DNA of 64,000 bases from Ceriagrion tenellum. Lineage: Eukaryota; Arthropoda; Insecta; Odonata; Coenagrionidae. The notes under the pieces were generated by a model. The model was not told where the DNA came from, ran no database searches, and worked only from the letters and a program-made list of their open reading frames with translations. Below are positions 11,191 to 25,103 of the stretch, piece after piece (position 1 is the first letter of the stretch; each line of letters starts with the position of its first letter). A program made the translations under genes and the position numbers. Location: assembly GCA_963169105.1 (NCBI GenBank), contig OY720636.1, forward strand, positions 121,414,188-121,478,187, written 5' to 3'.

Positions 11191-13539
11191 AGTGAAGCGT
11201 CATTCTGTAGAGGGTAACCAATGATCAATATTTATTTGGACAGAAATACGTAAATATATGATAAAACAAATTATTTGGAAATCCTCTTATCATTAGCATA
11301 GTGCCAACGCACTTATATTAAAAATTTTCTTGAACAGAGTGATTTCAAAACATTGTTTCAACATATTTTATATTGTATAATGGGTGTCCTTAGTGCGGAA
11401 ACATAAATAATTACATACATAAAATGTGAGTCCCTGCCTTTCTATGCATAGTCTACCCATAGTTCAATTTTAAGAATATGCTTCCCTGTTAGATAAACCA
11501 TACATTCTCACCTAGGCTCATAATAAATCAATGGCTAGTTCATGAAGTACATTGACTTCAACTTCCGGGATATAAATTTGGTTCCCGAGCAATCGTTACC
11601 ATGTGATCTTCGTGCACGAAAAAACAAGAGTACTTCTTTTTTGTTAGGGTTTATAACCTATGCCCCGGGTAATTATACAACGATAACAAATCAAAGAGGA
11701 GGATTAAACAAAGCCGAACGCTCTCGTAAATGGACAATATTACTGTCACAACTAGAAACTTAATCCGTCATGTCTCATTTTCACTAAAGAGAGATCCCAA
11801 GGTGGGATGAGATAAAGCTCCGGCTCTGAGGGAAAAATTTTCATTGATCCTCAAAAAGCATCCACATTTCGGGCGGCCAAAGGAAAATTAATGAACATAG
11901 CAAGGAAATTTGAAAGCCAAACCATTAATGAACGTCAATGATTGACCAAAAATTTTATTTGCAGAGGTATAGAAAGAAGAGATCCGTTCCAAAAATTGTT
12001 AATTAATACGAAATATGTACCTAAAAGATAGATTTAGGCAAGGCATGACTCTAGGAAAGCAATTTCATCTAAATTTTTGTCAGGGCTGAAGTACACTAGA
12101 CCAATTGAAACGCACAAGAGGCTCGGTTCGTCCATAGCCGTGAATGTTCCTAAGAAAAACTTGTCATCTGCTTTTAGATTATCAATTGTACTTTTTTCGA
12201 TATTTTGATGCAATATTTAACATAATACTCATGATATAGATATGTTTCCAAAAATGAAAGGATGAAATTGAAAAGGTGGAACTCAAGACATACGAAAGCT
12301 CGTCTCTAGGGGCTAAAGAGGGTTCTGCGGAAAGAAAATCTAATATTAGCGTGGAGGGAATTGCTGATAAACTACTGACTGCTATCCATTTATCTACACT
12401 CGTCCATTTCAGAAACCATTTTATCGTTCCAAAGGTGAGTTAGGTAGCACTGATAAAAGATATTTTCACAGCTAAACTATCCTTAATAGCAAAAGAAGCA
12501 ATTAAACTCTGCTCGTTCTTAATTACAGACCATTCAGTCAAAATGATTTTATACATATTACATCTTACTTGGGAGTTACATGTTACTTGGGCTGCCATTA
12601 CTAACAAAGCGGCCGAAAGCAATGGTAACTTCATTCACATTGCTCAGACAGACTCGTGGCCAAGAGCACTGGTGGAACATCTGCCCAACGTACGTTTGTC
12701 GCGCACAATTGAACTCTGCATTCAAAAGATTTTCTGCGCCTCACTACCATTCATGTAACATATTTGCGACATGGCAACGTCCAACTTATTCAACGACCCC
12801 TCCGTGAACCGTCCGCCACTACCGGTTCCGGTAACGATGGCCGGGAGTCGAAGACTCTCACGAGCGAGACGGGAGGAACAAATTGAATTCAAATCTCGAG
12901 AGAACCAAACGAGCGCGCGCGTCCCGATGTCCAGCGAAGCAAGAGCTGCTTTTTACACTCGGCCATGTGGGAGAAAGAGAGAGAGAGAGAGAGTGAGAGA
13001 AACAAGAGAGAAGGAGTAAGCGTGAGATGGAAAAGGCAAGCTGTTGCTTGGCGACTCTCGAAGCAAAGCATTCTCACACTCCCTCGACTGCCCCTTAAAG
13101 TTCTTCACCTCCCTCGTCTTAAGGGCGCCCGAAGCGGATGGTCGCCGCCGCTCTGTGCTGTGGCATTGAACTTGTGTGCGCGGCGTCGACGCCTGGTTCG
13201 CACTCCAGCAGTCGGCTGGGGCGGGAGAGTAAAAAAAACGATCCATGCTCTCTCATCGCCATGGGATGACCTCGAGCGAGGAGGGGTGAAAGCACAGAGC
13301 CAACAGACACACAATACGGAGTTGGAAGGAGAGGAAGAAAGAGGTTAAGGGCTCGCTCATGAAAAGGAAATATGCAAGGAGTGAGTGACTATACTCGTGA
13401 TAGTATGGAAGTGTGAGGGAAAAGAAGGGGAAGATAAGGTTGAGCTGGCTGTTCCTTTGAGGATAGTAAGCATATTCTACCGACGATAACGTATTATGGC
13501 GGGCACTATCACTAGTACGTATCTACTGATAAGACAATG
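11191..13539. other. Unassigned sequence, with a GA microsatellite
   Basis: No supported gene. 12780-13330 is CpG-richer and includes a (GA)n tract at about 12969-13000. Frames there (up to 127 codons) are overlapping and of low complexity. Confidence 0.45.
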
Positions 13540-13830
13540 GAAATAGATATCAGAAAAAGAGATACAAAATCTCAATTTCCTCTGGACAGTATGGGACAAT
13601 AATAGTCATGGTAGGTACTGAATTGAAATTACTAACCTCACTAGATAAGACACGGAATGGCTTAATAATGCTAAGCGGAAAATAAATGGTGAATCAAATC
13701 GTAAATCTGCATTTGTTAAAAGAGTGCTTGGCAAGTGAGACGATAAGCGAAATTCGCTACTTCTCCCATGTTAGATTCCACTAGGAAAACGATAACAGTA
13801 TTTAGGATCTACATCTACGGAATACGATCA
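13540..13830 (+). mobile_element. Decayed LINE fragments (RT C-terminus)
   Basis: 13570-13620 reads approximately as the MSFFPRTIRDHN motif with frameshifts (TCAATTTCCTCTGGACAG, then TATGGGACAATAATAG). 13695-13780 reads KSAFVKRVLGK followed by remnants of a KCDE..RCYFS..RPHLE block. 13811-13825 contains TACATCTACGG, a possible tail in the other orientation. No intact frame. These are ancient, rearranged pieces of the same LINE superfamily. Confidence 0.5.
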
Positions 13831-14094
13831 AATATTACCACAAGAGTGGGTGGAACGAGGTTATTCTACACCATGATTGTGTAGATGAAGATTAATAATG
13901 CCTGATTACTATTACTAACACCCCAACTGAATATTGTCCCTCGTGCGCTGGTTTCCGCTAGAATAGGCGTTCATCATTTATCACTATTAATTTCATAACC
14001 TGGATATTGCATGTTCAATTGCGAACTACCGTTCCTATTCTTCCATTGTTATCCATTGTTCATATAATTTATTTCCAATCGATATATTCATCTG

Positions 14095-14255
14095 CTTATT
14101 ACCCTGCAAGCCACCTCAAGAGCGCTTGGCAGGGGGCCAATAAGTGGTTATGAGAGCGTGCTTGGTTCAACCTTGAACTCGGACGAGTATTATATATCTG
14201 GTACTGAATCAATATGTGCCACACACCCTGGATTACTTGCAAGGTACTTAGTAAG
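14095..14255. mobile_element. Two decayed LINE 3' hairpins in opposite orientation
   Basis: Minus strand 14099-14133 retains CCCCTGCC...GGTGGCTTGCAGGG, the 3' hairpin of the LINE superfamily. Plus strand 14216-14243 retains CCACACACCCTGG...CTTGCAAGG. Both are remnants of insertions whose bodies are gone. Confidence 0.5.
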
Positions 14256-17200
14256 TTGCAAGATGTAAAACGGACACGAACAGATGGTCGAAGACTGAAA
14301 ACCGCGGAGGAAAGGGATTAAGGGCTAGCACGTGAGAAGGAAGGGAAGGCGTGAGAGACGAAAGACTGGAAGTATGAACTTCTGGATGGCGAGGAAAGGT
14401 AGGCGAAGTGGGAGGGGGAGAGGAAGGGAGCGTGGGGGAGTGGCGTGCTATACGTTCCGCGGGGCTCGTGAGATGGCCGCCGCAGATACATAGCGACTCA
14501 TTATCTCGCTCCATTCCTCGCTGCATGTGATTCAACACACACGGAAGCGAGAGAGCTTGAAGGCCAACAAACCCTTGGTCAGCCATGGCGGGGAAGAGGA
14601 GGCGGTCTCGCCTGGGTGGCTGGATGCAGCGCATTTCTCCGTCAGCTGGCGAAGAGTGGTCTGCTAAGCCAACTGAGGCGCGGATTGGATAACTGCGCGG
14701 CGATTATGAAGCAATGAAAAAGCACTCTGGCACTTCGTTCGAAGCGAGCGCACAAACCGCGAACAATTACGCAGAGCTGAATGCTTACTTGAGTTCCTCT
14801 CGTCCTCAACGCAGCAAACTTGTTATTTTTCGCATATAAATGCCATGGTAAGAAGCTGCAAACCGTGAAAGTATTCGTAGAAAGGTTGAATTCCCAAAGA
14901 GTTCTTTTATCACCTCCAAATGTTTGCCTATATGGTTAGAAATTTTATTTTATTATTCCATTGCATTATACCGGAAGCCATCATCTTCGTCTACCTTAAC
15001 CTCAGTGAAAGTTTCCCATTACCTAAGACTATATTATTTACAGCATCTTCTCTCTTAATGTCATCGTTTTACTCGGAATTTCTACAGTAATCTCTTCCCC
15101 GAATGATCAGTATTTGATTAATCTGAATATGTCCAAGAACTTAAATGTTATAGGACAGATAATCGGCTTACATGCCCTAAAAGTTATTATATTAGGCCAT
15201 GCTGAGTGAAAGTTATGCATTAAAAATCATAGTACGATTCTGCTCAGCAAAAGCGTGCCTATTTGTATTATTTTCATTAAAATGGCATACATTAAAACCG
15301 TATTTTGGGAGCAAAGAAATGGTCTATGATACGTCACTATTTTATTGGATTATGGTATCATATCAGTAAAATTATGGATCCCTAAAATCATTATGTCTAA
15401 AAACTGATTAGTTTTAACTAAATTCAGGGTCACCAAAGCTAAACCAAACCAACAATACCACTAATTTAATAAATATAAGATTTCTTCTGAATGAGCAAGA
15501 TATATTTGCTAATATTTATATTCGTCATCAATCATTTGATTTTCAAGCAAGTAACTACAAGAGCTCATTTAAGAATGATGAATCATAAAGAGATTTCAAC
15601 ATATGGCTTCTGGCCATAAATTACGATAATTATGCTTTAATAATACGTTCAAAAAGTCAAGGAGCGTTTCATCAAAACGAGAAAAGAATAAGAATCAATT
15701 TCATGCAACAAAATGTTTTATTGAACAACAATCGCGTTATTTTTCATCGTACGCTACCCCTATTAAGTCATACCAAAGCTGCAAATAAGTTAAAAAATAA
15801 GGATGACTTTTAGGCAGTGAGATAGGAAGGGTAAGAAAAGAGTGAAAGAGAGCGAGAATGAAAAAAATACTGTAGGGATAGAAAGGAGAAAAAACGGGGA
15901 TTGTAAAAACGTTATTTTATGTGGTTTACAGATGGCCAAAATTGAAGAAAAAAGGAATGTGTTTATCATAAAAGCCTAATAAGAATGTGTGTTATAGATA
16001 TCTTTTTCTAAGCAGTCGTGGAGTATATAATACTATAGGTTTTACTCTGACATTTTAGGTCTGGTATTTTCTTCATTCCTATTTATTTCTTTATATTTCC
16101 TTAGCATATTTTCTTTCGACAATTTTTTTATGATGAGAGTAATTATAACAACCACAGTCATTCCTCTCAAAGTTATTTAATTATCGAAAACTAATAGAGT
16201 TGGAAGACGTCCACCAAATCGTGATTTCAGTAGAAATTCCGCAGGAATCTGGAAGTGAAATTGTATGAGTTGCAGCCAGTATTTCTGTATCCAGGAAAAG
16301 CTAAAAAGTTCAGTCCCAGGCCATCGATTGTCTCGCGGGAAGGCTGAATGAGCGAGTGAACGGGGCAACGCCCACTCACCTCAACTCTCCATTTCTACGA
16401 CCAACTCTTTCGCAAGAAATATATTCGACTTGCTATCGTCTGGGACCCATTGTCGTTTTCAGGCGGTGGTATTTTGAAATACCACGCTTGGCGAACTTGG
16501 AACGCCGCGCGATGCCTTCAGTTAAATGCAAAAAAAGGGTTCTGCAGCCTATGAGGCATATCGATAAATAATTCCCCGTCGAGAATTAGGTTCTCCGGCA
16601 TGGGCAAAAATGTGAAAGTTGTGGACTGAGAATTTAGTCCAATTTTTATGGCGCAGAAACGATCGAATTCGCGCAGACAAATCCCAAAGCATTCAATTAT
16701 ATTTAATGGCCTGAATACCTGCGTGATACCTCTCTCCTAATTTTTTTCGACCTCTGGATATAGTCATGACGGGAGAAGCCTGAAAAGCAGAACCATCATA
16801 AAAAATAATGGCGTTTACGAGTAGTAAAAAATCATTGTACTTAATAATCGTCTAAGTAGAACCGATAACGAATTACTCCTACAGTTAATGGCTATCATTT
16901 TTATGTGACATGACTGTCATCGGTGAATGCTGAGTGAGGTTTCTTAAACTTGAAGATGATAAGGGATGACAAGATGAAATTTTATGTCAATACATACCCG
17001 GAAAGCGTACCTTCTCTGATATTTTAAAGAGTTATCTCCATACGCCGCACAAATTAGCATTCACAACCGCCATATGGTGACTCGGTCACCATCTATAGGT
17101 TTAATACATAACGTATGGTTGACGTTAACTACAAAATGTTAACTTGATGTAAACTGAGGGTTCGAGTTTTGTATATTACACGAGACCGCAGAGTTGATGT

Positions 17201-18830
17201 GAGAGTTATCGATGGGAGAGAGAATCAATTTCGGATTTTATTCCAAGATAATATTTGACCATAGATTATAAAACTGCATCTGATTGATTAATAATGGTAA
17301 AATGGGAATTGAAGAGAATACTGGTAAAATGGGAAGAGAGTTTGAATAAAAAAATTACAGTAGGTACCTAATGTCTGATAAATCAGTCACATTCCATGCA
17401 ATCGAATATCGAAATTTAAAAGAAAAATAGTTACAAAGACTTTCGTGAGGACCGCATATCAAATATGAAAAAGGTTACAATAATAAGGAGCGGATTGATA
17501 ATTTTAGCATAACAGACACGAATTGATGCCCATGCTTCGTGAGGATAATACCATTGAAGAGGCAGTAAATAATTAGTATAATTTTAAATATTTGCCTCGG
17601 AGACCCTTCCTTTTTGACGACATTGAACTTTCTTTTAGATTAATACAGAAATAACATCAGTGGGCAAGGATTTGCAAAGAGCGCGGGCAGAGAAGATATG
17701 CAATAAATAGATGGAGAAAATATGAGTGCACTCTCAATCGTTGGCTATTATGTGTATGTAAATAAGGCTATAGATATATTAACGTGTATAAATAAAAAAA
17801 TACACAAAAAAATGTTCTAGTACGACATTTTCATATCTCAGAGGGACTTCATTTCTTAGTGAAACCTCAAAAAGTTGTCTCAGCACTGCAAGGTGAACTA
17901 AAAATATCAATTTATTGCTCAAACCTTATAACTAACGCCATTGACTCTTATCTACAATCTACCACAACCGGATTAGGTCATTGGATTTGATCCACATCTA
18001 TCAGTAAGCTCTACTCCTCAGCCAATTTCCTAGTGTGATCAGACATGAAAATTCCCGAGTGTAAAGTGAAAACAGCTTTATGTACTTCGAATAATATTCA
18101 TAATTTTATTGAACAAGGTTCTGGTATATGAAATGTGAAGATAACCGACCATAATTTCACCTGAAGAGACCCGTTAGTTTCCTTTGACGGTAAAAGCATG
18201 TCATGAGAGACATATTTTTTATTTAAACCTTATTTTTTATTTATTATAACATACATCCATAGTTTATAATTTACAACCCATTGCTCCTCAGCATTCCTAT
18301 CAAGCGATTCACTGCGGGCCATATTTCACGAGGTATCGTCTCCGCTGAAGGCAGTGATTCCAATGCAATTCACGACCCCTCTCGCAATTCCAGCTCGGAC
18401 GGAATCCCAGAGGCTCACACGGAACTGATCCCCTCAACCCGAGAAAATCCAACCGACGTCCTACCGCAAAGTAAGAGGCGAGCGAAACGGAAAGTCGGAG
18501 GATACAGCGGGAGACTGGAACCCCTGTTCTAAAGGGAGCGAATGGGGTGGGATGCCCACGTTGGTGAGGACCAAGGATTTCGGCTTTTTACGAACGAGAA
18601 CGTCATTAAAGTTTGGAATTCGTAGAAGAGAAAAAAATTCGAAGCGTCTGTAGCATACCCTCCATTGCCACGTAAGCAATGTGGTGAGAAAGAAAAAATG
18701 TAATTTATTTTTTTAACAGAAAAGACATCGCAGTGAGAATAGCCAACAAGTATTTGGTACCGGAGAAAGAACTGATTTAAGAGTTCTTAAATTTCAAGAA
18801 GATTGGCCAAATTTGTGAAAAGCTGTCGTG
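14256..18830. other. Unassigned sequence
   Basis: About 4.6 kb with nothing I can assign. 14280-14640 is purine-rich on the plus strand and holds a 128-codon minus-strand frame of low complexity (S, P, L). The rest is AT-rich and free of long frames. Confidence 0.45.
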
Positions 18831-18912
18831 TACATCTACATGTAAAAATTACCCTGCAATTCACGTCAAGGGTGTGTGGCAGGGGGTTGAGTAATGACCA
18901 ACATGGATTATA
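18831..18912 (-). mobile_element. Decayed LINE 3' end
   Basis: On the minus strand CCCCCTGCCACACACCCTTG and TTGCAGGGTAAT form the superfamily 3' hairpin. ACATGTAGATGTA follows as the tail. Only the terminal ~80 bp is recognisable. Confidence 0.6.
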
Positions 18913-19022
18913 ATGTACTAGTAACTTTCACCATATCTACTTTCTGAGTAAAAGAAAAGTTTAATTCAACGACTGGAAGAACTAGGATGGAACTCCTCCA
19001 AAAATTAAAGAGGGAAATGTAC

Positions 19023-19191
19023 GAATACTATCTAGCATATTATTATTATCCTATTATCTAGCATATCTCCCTTAAATATCCTACTTGCATGTCAATAGTG
19101 CATGTTTGGTGAACTTCACCCCCTGCCACACACCCTCGTGGTGGCTCGCAGGGTATCACGTAGATGTAGATGTAGATGTAGATGAATACTA
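19023..19191 (+). mobile_element. Family A LINE, 3' UTR-only copy with target duplication
   Basis: The 153-bp insertion (19031-19183) contains only the last part of the family A 3' UTR, the hairpin and three or more TAGATG units. It is flanked by an exact 8-bp duplication GAATACTA (19023-19030 and 19184-19191). Just upstream, GAAGAACTAGGATGGAA (18976-18992) is a remnant of an older copy coding EELGW. The clean duplication identifies both ends of this severely 5'-truncated insertion. Confidence 0.85.
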
Positions 19192-19764
19192 AAGTATAGG
19201 GGACCCGAGCGTGGTTCAATAACTGACGAGATAATTACATAGGATCCTTTACTACATTGACAGATTTGATCACCCTTAAGAATTAAGATAAACGAACTCT
19301 ACGATAGAAATTTCCGCACTTGTTTTTCTAAAATATGATTGCATACTTCAATATAATCACGATAAAGCACCAATTCACAACTCAATAACATATCTATGAC
19401 ACATTTTGTATTAGTAAATATCCGTATGCTTTTCTCAATGTACTTATTCATGCGAATGGAAAACGCTGACTATAACATAGCCATCTCTATTAAAACGAGT
19501 AAATAGTCAATTTTTCATCAGGAGTCATTAATTCGATGATTGGTTCATTGATACTCCACACTCATGATAGCCAAGTTTTTTTTTTGTCCCTCAATCACCG
19601 CTCGCTCAGACCTCGTTCTTAATTTGCCGAATGCGTTCCTCACTGAGTGCCGGGGTAATCACTGTGTGCTTAATTAAATGTTCTTTTCCGATTTTTTGTC
19701 ATCCGCGTTATACAGAAATGACGCGGGTACTAGTACCCTGTGCCATGCACACCACCTCTAGCTG
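19192..19764. other. Unassigned sequence
   Basis: AT-rich; nothing recognised. Confidence 0.45.
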
Positions 19765-20302
19765 ATAAATCTACATCTACGTCATACCCTGCAAGCCACC
19801 CAAAGGGTGTGTGGCAGAGGGTGATTCGCCACCAGGCAAGCATGATACGGCAGAGCACCGAAACTACATTGAAACCAGCGTACCTCACATGCAACGCGCC
19901 AATTAAAAATACACCAACCAAGAAACATTCCATCGTCAATCGTTCCAAAATGCAAGGGATAAAAGACCATTACTACAGATTCAAAATATCATGCATAAAT
20001 AAGAACATCAATATTTACATCATTGAGAAATAATAACGTAGAGAATATAAAGAGAGAGATCTACAGTCTAGAAAATGTCACTACTCATGACGACGATCAC
20101 AGCTGTTTTGGTCCCGAATGGTACGCGGAAAAAATGACATTTTATCCTATCTTACCCCACATTATATCATTATATCCCACATTAGACCTATCGGTTCTAC
20201 AATCCAGCTCTCTAATTTTATTGGCGCGATATAATCTGCCGTAGTACATGGGGGCTAATAGTATGTCTTTACGTCATCAGAGAAATGTTTTTCCTGAATA
20301 AA
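19765..20302 (-). mobile_element. Family B LINE, older 5'-truncated copy
   Basis: On the minus strand this holds the last ~60 codons of family B ORF2 (broken), the 3' UTR, the hairpin and TAGATGTAGAT. The flanking 5-bp repeat ATAAA (19765-19769 and 20298-20302) is a likely target duplication. A local expansion (ATTATATC-type, around 20158-20190) interrupts the coding relic. It is clearly more diverged from the 29.7-kb copy than the 27.7- and 37.4-kb copies are, so it is an older insertion. Confidence 0.8.
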
Positions 20303-23112
20303 ATTTCCTGATACTCGTGGGGTACAACGTAGACGCATCCCCGGAGCCCGGCAAAAACGCCCCGGTGCGCCCAGCCGTACGGCCAGGGGAGACTCGCCCG
20401 AAGTTTTCATTTTCCTCTCCCTTGCCCCTCGTGTATATTCTCCCCCACTTCGCCCGTTCTCCATTGGTCCACTGGGCGCTCTCTCCTTCTCTCTTCGCTC
20501 TATAATCCCGAAACAGACAATCCGAGCCGGGAGGGAGGTGCCGCGCCCGCCCTTGATTAAACCCGGGGCCTTTCCGCAGAGCACCGGGCCGGGGGGCGGA
20601 GTGCGGGACGGCGTATGCGGTGTGGCTCGGTCGGGGAGATGACCATTGATTGCGTATGGACGCGCCCGCTAACCCACCGCGTCGTCCATGTCGGCACAAC
20701 CCCCTCCCCACCCACTCCCCCACCAATGGATTCGGACAAAAAATTTCAAAGGGTGAGCGAGGTGTGAGAGTGGGGAAAAAAATCTGAAAATCCTCAGATT
20801 CCATTACTGACGGAATCCCGAATGCAAAATCGCCAAAGCGGAGATCGTGCCAGGAACCGATATAACTAATTCCGTATATTTAAACAAGGATAAAAGGCGG
20901 GATAAAAATCAAGCTCGTACGTGAGTTTCTCTCGAATTAAAATGCATTCGCGGTAATCGATGGTCTCGTATCAACTCTCCCCCTCATTCTGGAGACCACT
21001 ATATTCCTTTACTTCTCATTATTCAAACACATCCTTTGGTTACCTCGATTTATTCCTACCATAATATTCCTCGGCAACTCTTCTCGTTGAATTCTCATTC
21101 CATTATTAGGGAGTACTTATATGTACCTACGTTCCTTATCCAAAATAGCCTAGCGGAAGGAGGATTTTGGATAAGAACGAGTTGTCTATTACTACCATTT
21201 AACCATGGAAGGACGCACTCTTCCAACCGCTCAAAATTTTGGTTGGTGTGGATCATTTTGTCACGATATCCTTTCTCGTCCATTCTTTCGTGAACTCTTG
21301 ATTACAGAATATTCGATCAATACGCAGAGTGAGAAAATTTTTTGCCCGTGTCTGGACGGAAACGTGAATACACCAAGGCAGTTCAAAAATTTAAAGTTTC
21401 ATTTTCCAATTCTTTTTCATAGTATACACCATGACCTTCACCGCTACCATCCCTTCTTATTTAGATTGTGATCTATTAACTCAGAGTAATGCATCATTTG
21501 CTATAAAACCGGATAGGTATCATTACGGCAAATCACCAAATCAAAAGATGAAATCAACAAAACTAGAAATATGAGAAGAGAGAAATCTATTGGATTCAGC
21601 CTGGCTCTTCATCGGAAATGTCTATTCCATCCAGTACTATTCTGACGTTTGCCTCATTCATTTGCTCTGATATTTCACTTATGTAACTTATCTTAACCAT
21701 TTTTGGTCTCCTTGGGCCCATATTCATAAAATTAGAGTACGAGAAACTCAAAATTAGCGAGTCTGTAATGTAGCTCAAACTTTCAGGTGACGCGCTGCTG
21801 ATGAATAACTACGGCAAGAACTTAGAAGCGGCAGAGTGACATCCTCAGGCAAACTAAATGGTGATTGCCTTTCCAAAAACCTGTATCACGATAAAGTTAT
21901 CTTTGCAATTCATTCTTACCATACAGTTGAGAAATTCTTCACGCATCTATTTTTCCACACGCACATTCTTTCCCGATTCCTAATCTTTTACGAGGAATGG
22001 GGGAGTTCCGCATCTCCTATTTCTGATATCACCCGTTTGAAGTTTGAAAGCCACCTCGCAGTCGAAGTATCATTGACTAAACAACTCTGCCAATCATGGA
22101 GATTGCATTGAATCGCAAAATTGCACGGAATCAAAGCTTTCGCAGGATTTGCGAGGGTCTGGCGAGTGCGAGAGAGCGCTGGCCGTTTCAAATGCGATCG
22201 CTTTTCGGAAGTTACCCGACGGCACCCACTTGTTACCCACTCGTGTTTGCTCGCCACTTCGAGATGCAAAACAATTTCCCTTCGTGGAACTAGACGAGTG
22301 CCCCTCAGCAGGTAACGGAGTGTAGTCGCGCAACAAAAGGGATACCGCTTTCCACAATCACCATTGTAAGCCCATCCACGCTAGCGACTCTTACAACCTT
22401 CACCCCCATCCAGCCGTGCTTTTAAGCTGTCTCTCTTTGCCGAATACTAATCTATTAAAGAGCACCGCACCACTGTTTGCAACCTTTGAAGCAATCAATG
22501 AGTTGGAAGGTCACCCGTTGGCCTTGAGCAATAACGCTTTACTGTGTGAAAACAAATACTGGCACTTTTGTATCCAATTTCAACTCCCATTGAAATGATC
22601 GTCAGGGACACAACGGAACGGATGTTTGATTATTTCCGATGCTGCTTCAATCCCTAAGAAAAATCATTTTTTCGTGAAATCACTGCCGGTGCAGCTTAGG
22701 TTAAGAGACAGTGAAATATCGCTATTTTCACCGGTTCAAGTCCGACGACTATTCAGGGATACGCTAACCCATTACGGTCGTCAATCATCTCACGACTCTA
22801 ATGTTATCGCGATACCGAAGATACCCCAGAGAATATTCGCGAAGCACGGAAAATGAGAATGGCGCAGGTTCAATAAAATTTTAAACGTCAGCGAATTTGA
22901 AAAGCCAAACACTGTGAGCGAATTCAGGGATCCAATCCGTCTGTGTACACAGTGCCGAAGGGAGAGTTTCGATAGGTCGAGACAGTGCGAGACGGGATAG
23001 GTAATATTTTTCGTTGAGTAACAAAATTTAAGTGATAGAAATAACTTTAAAGACTACATATCTATCCATCGTAATTTATATATATTTCGGTATAGCCTAT
23101 GTATCCTATATA
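20303..23112. other. Unassigned sequence with a CpG-rich block
   Basis: 20310-20760 is clearly GC- and CpG-rich compared with its surroundings. A 175-codon minus-strand frame crosses it, but its sequence has no recognised motif and overlaps other frames of equal length. The block could be an unmethylated regulatory or exon-bearing region; I cannot show this. The remainder is AT-rich and unassigned. Confidence 0.35.
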
Positions 23113-23224
23113 ATATATATTTAAATATCCTACTTGCATGGCAATAGTACATGTTTGGCGATCTTCACCCCCTGCCACACACCCTCGTGGTGACTCGCAG
23201 GGTATTACGTAAATGTAGATGTAT
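23113..23224 (+). mobile_element. Family A LINE, 3' UTR-only copy
   Basis: TTAAATATCCTACTTGCATG, CACCCCCTGCCACACACCC and CTCGCAGGGTATTACGTAAA followed by TGTAGATG match the family A 3' end. About 110 bp remains. Confidence 0.75.
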
Positions 23225-24883
23225 GTAGAGCTGCGGTTGCTTCCCAAAACCATGTCACAAAAATGCTTTGAAATAGTCATTATAAATATTTGCTTGTACA
23301 AAGTTGTTTGCTCTTTCTCATCGACCGTTTTCCAATACTGTCATCTTCAATCTCCCACACGAAAGACAAAAATTCCTTCAGATTATCCTCAAAACATTCG
23401 CTCAGTATTTTGCTATGGATTTCCGTTAATACCTTCTGAAATACCGCCTTTGCTGTTGTTTCAGCCTATTTATATTTTTCCGATTGTTTTTTGTTTTCCT
23501 CATTGGAGATATCCCTACGAGCGTTCCTTATCTATGCATGCCAGGCTTGTTAGACATTTCTGAAAATCCGTATCATTACACCTATGCTAAGTATTGGCCA
23601 TTTTGAATTAACTAGGTACTTGACAAGGCGACTGATGCAACGAAAAGCACTCCATGCATCGTCAGGACAACAATTTCGACAAACATCTTCATATTTGGTA
23701 AATTATTTCAATAATTCCAATTTTAAACCTTTTATATTCACTTTGTGGAATAAATGTACTTTGGTCAAACATATACGATTAATGTCAACTTGAAAAACTA
23801 ATAAAAATCCCACGAATGAGTTCTTGAGTCACCAATTAATTTTTATTCTTGACAAGGGCAATCGTCAAAGCTTGAGTTCAGCTATTTATTACCCATGGTT
23901 ATCTGTGGACCTGGCATTACCGTCCATTAAACCTTTCCCACGAGCTAAACTGATCGTAAATTTATTGAAGTATCGAATGCTGAACAAGGAAGGCTTCACG
24001 AGGATTATTCCACGAATCGTAGAGATGTTTTATGGAAGAATGTACAGTGATTTTACAGCGATACAGGATCGCAGTTGGAGAGGAAAAACTTTCCCTTGCG
24101 TGTCCGTAAACGCAATAAAGCAGAGAACGAGGAAAATTTTTCCGTTCGAGTTGCCGAGCCAAGCGATCCGATTCAACGATGCGGGTTAGAGGCTGAATTT
24201 TCGGGGTCGCCCGGGGCAGGATTCGAAAAGGCAGAGGGACAAAGGGAAAATAGAAGAAGAGAGTTGATGATGGCGCGGATACGATAACACATGAATGGAG
24301 GAAAATAGGCGCCTTTGCAGCAGAGATGTATTTCAAACCGGTTTACTATGTTAACTTGCTCCGATACATTCTATCTTGCTTTCAATCTTCCACGAACAAT
24401 TACCTCAGGAGCAAGCTAAACAGTAATTCAGAATAATGCACGTGGTTGAACTTGAAGTAGTACTTACTTCTAATACATTACTGCTGACAGCAACGTGTAC
24501 CACGGAACTAGTAAGTGATATTAACATATCTTGTAAAGAAAAGTGTGGGGGGAGTTCATTAATTCTGACACTAAAAAGATCCTTAGACTCAACTACAGCA
24601 GTAGCAGATTCAACCCATAAAATAAAATGGGTGATAATCCACTTTAATATTTTAGCACCGACGTATTTTTCCTTAGCGCGATTTGAGATTAAAATGAAAC
24701 CACGACAACGAACTCACAAACAAATTCAGTATTGTATTCCAGGTACTGGATGTAAACTGAATAATAGTTTAGAGACAAGGTAAAGATATGAGAATTTTCG
24801 GTGAAAATCAGACATGAGAGACCTTCTGATAGTATTTGATAATGCTCACTTAATTTACGTCATCTGTAGGCATAAATTAAATA
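23225..24883. other. Unassigned sequence
   Basis: Frames of 114-124 codons occur but show no domain, and frames on both strands overlap. No RNA or repeat recognised. Confidence 0.4.
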
Positions 24884-25103
24884 ACTTACATCTACATCTA
24901 CGTCATACCCTGCAATCCACCCAAAGGGTGTGTGGTAGGGGGTGCTTCCACACCAGGCATGCATGAATTATACGGCAGAACACCGAAACTACATTGAAAC
25001 CAGCGTACCACACATGCAACTTGCCAATTAACAATCTACTACTAAACAAGAAACATTCCATCGTCAATCGTTCCGACATGTAAGGCATACAAAGGCTACT
25101 TAC
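24884..25103 (-). mobile_element. Family B LINE, 3' UTR-only copy
   Basis: About 208 bp of family B 3' UTR, hairpin and TAGATG tail on the minus strand, flanked by a 6-bp repeat ACTTAC (24884-24889 and 25098-25103). No coding sequence remains. Confidence 0.8.

Noticed and set aside
14248..14634. 128-codon minus-strand frame
   Set aside because: Pyrimidine-rich strand giving Ser/Pro/Leu runs; it also starts in LINE debris.
19740..20033. 97-codon plus-strand frame (and similar frames at 27603 and 37908)
   Set aside because: Antisense of, or within, family B LINE 3' UTRs; they recur only because the repeat recurs.
20277..20804. 175-codon minus-strand frame
   Set aside because: Runs through CpG-rich DNA where stops are rare. 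No motif, and frames on the other strand and in other registers are similarly open.
22680..22770. Possible tRNA (GGTTCAAGTCCGACG)
   Set aside because: The B-box-like string is not matched by an acceptor stem, D-arm or anticodon arm at the right spacing.
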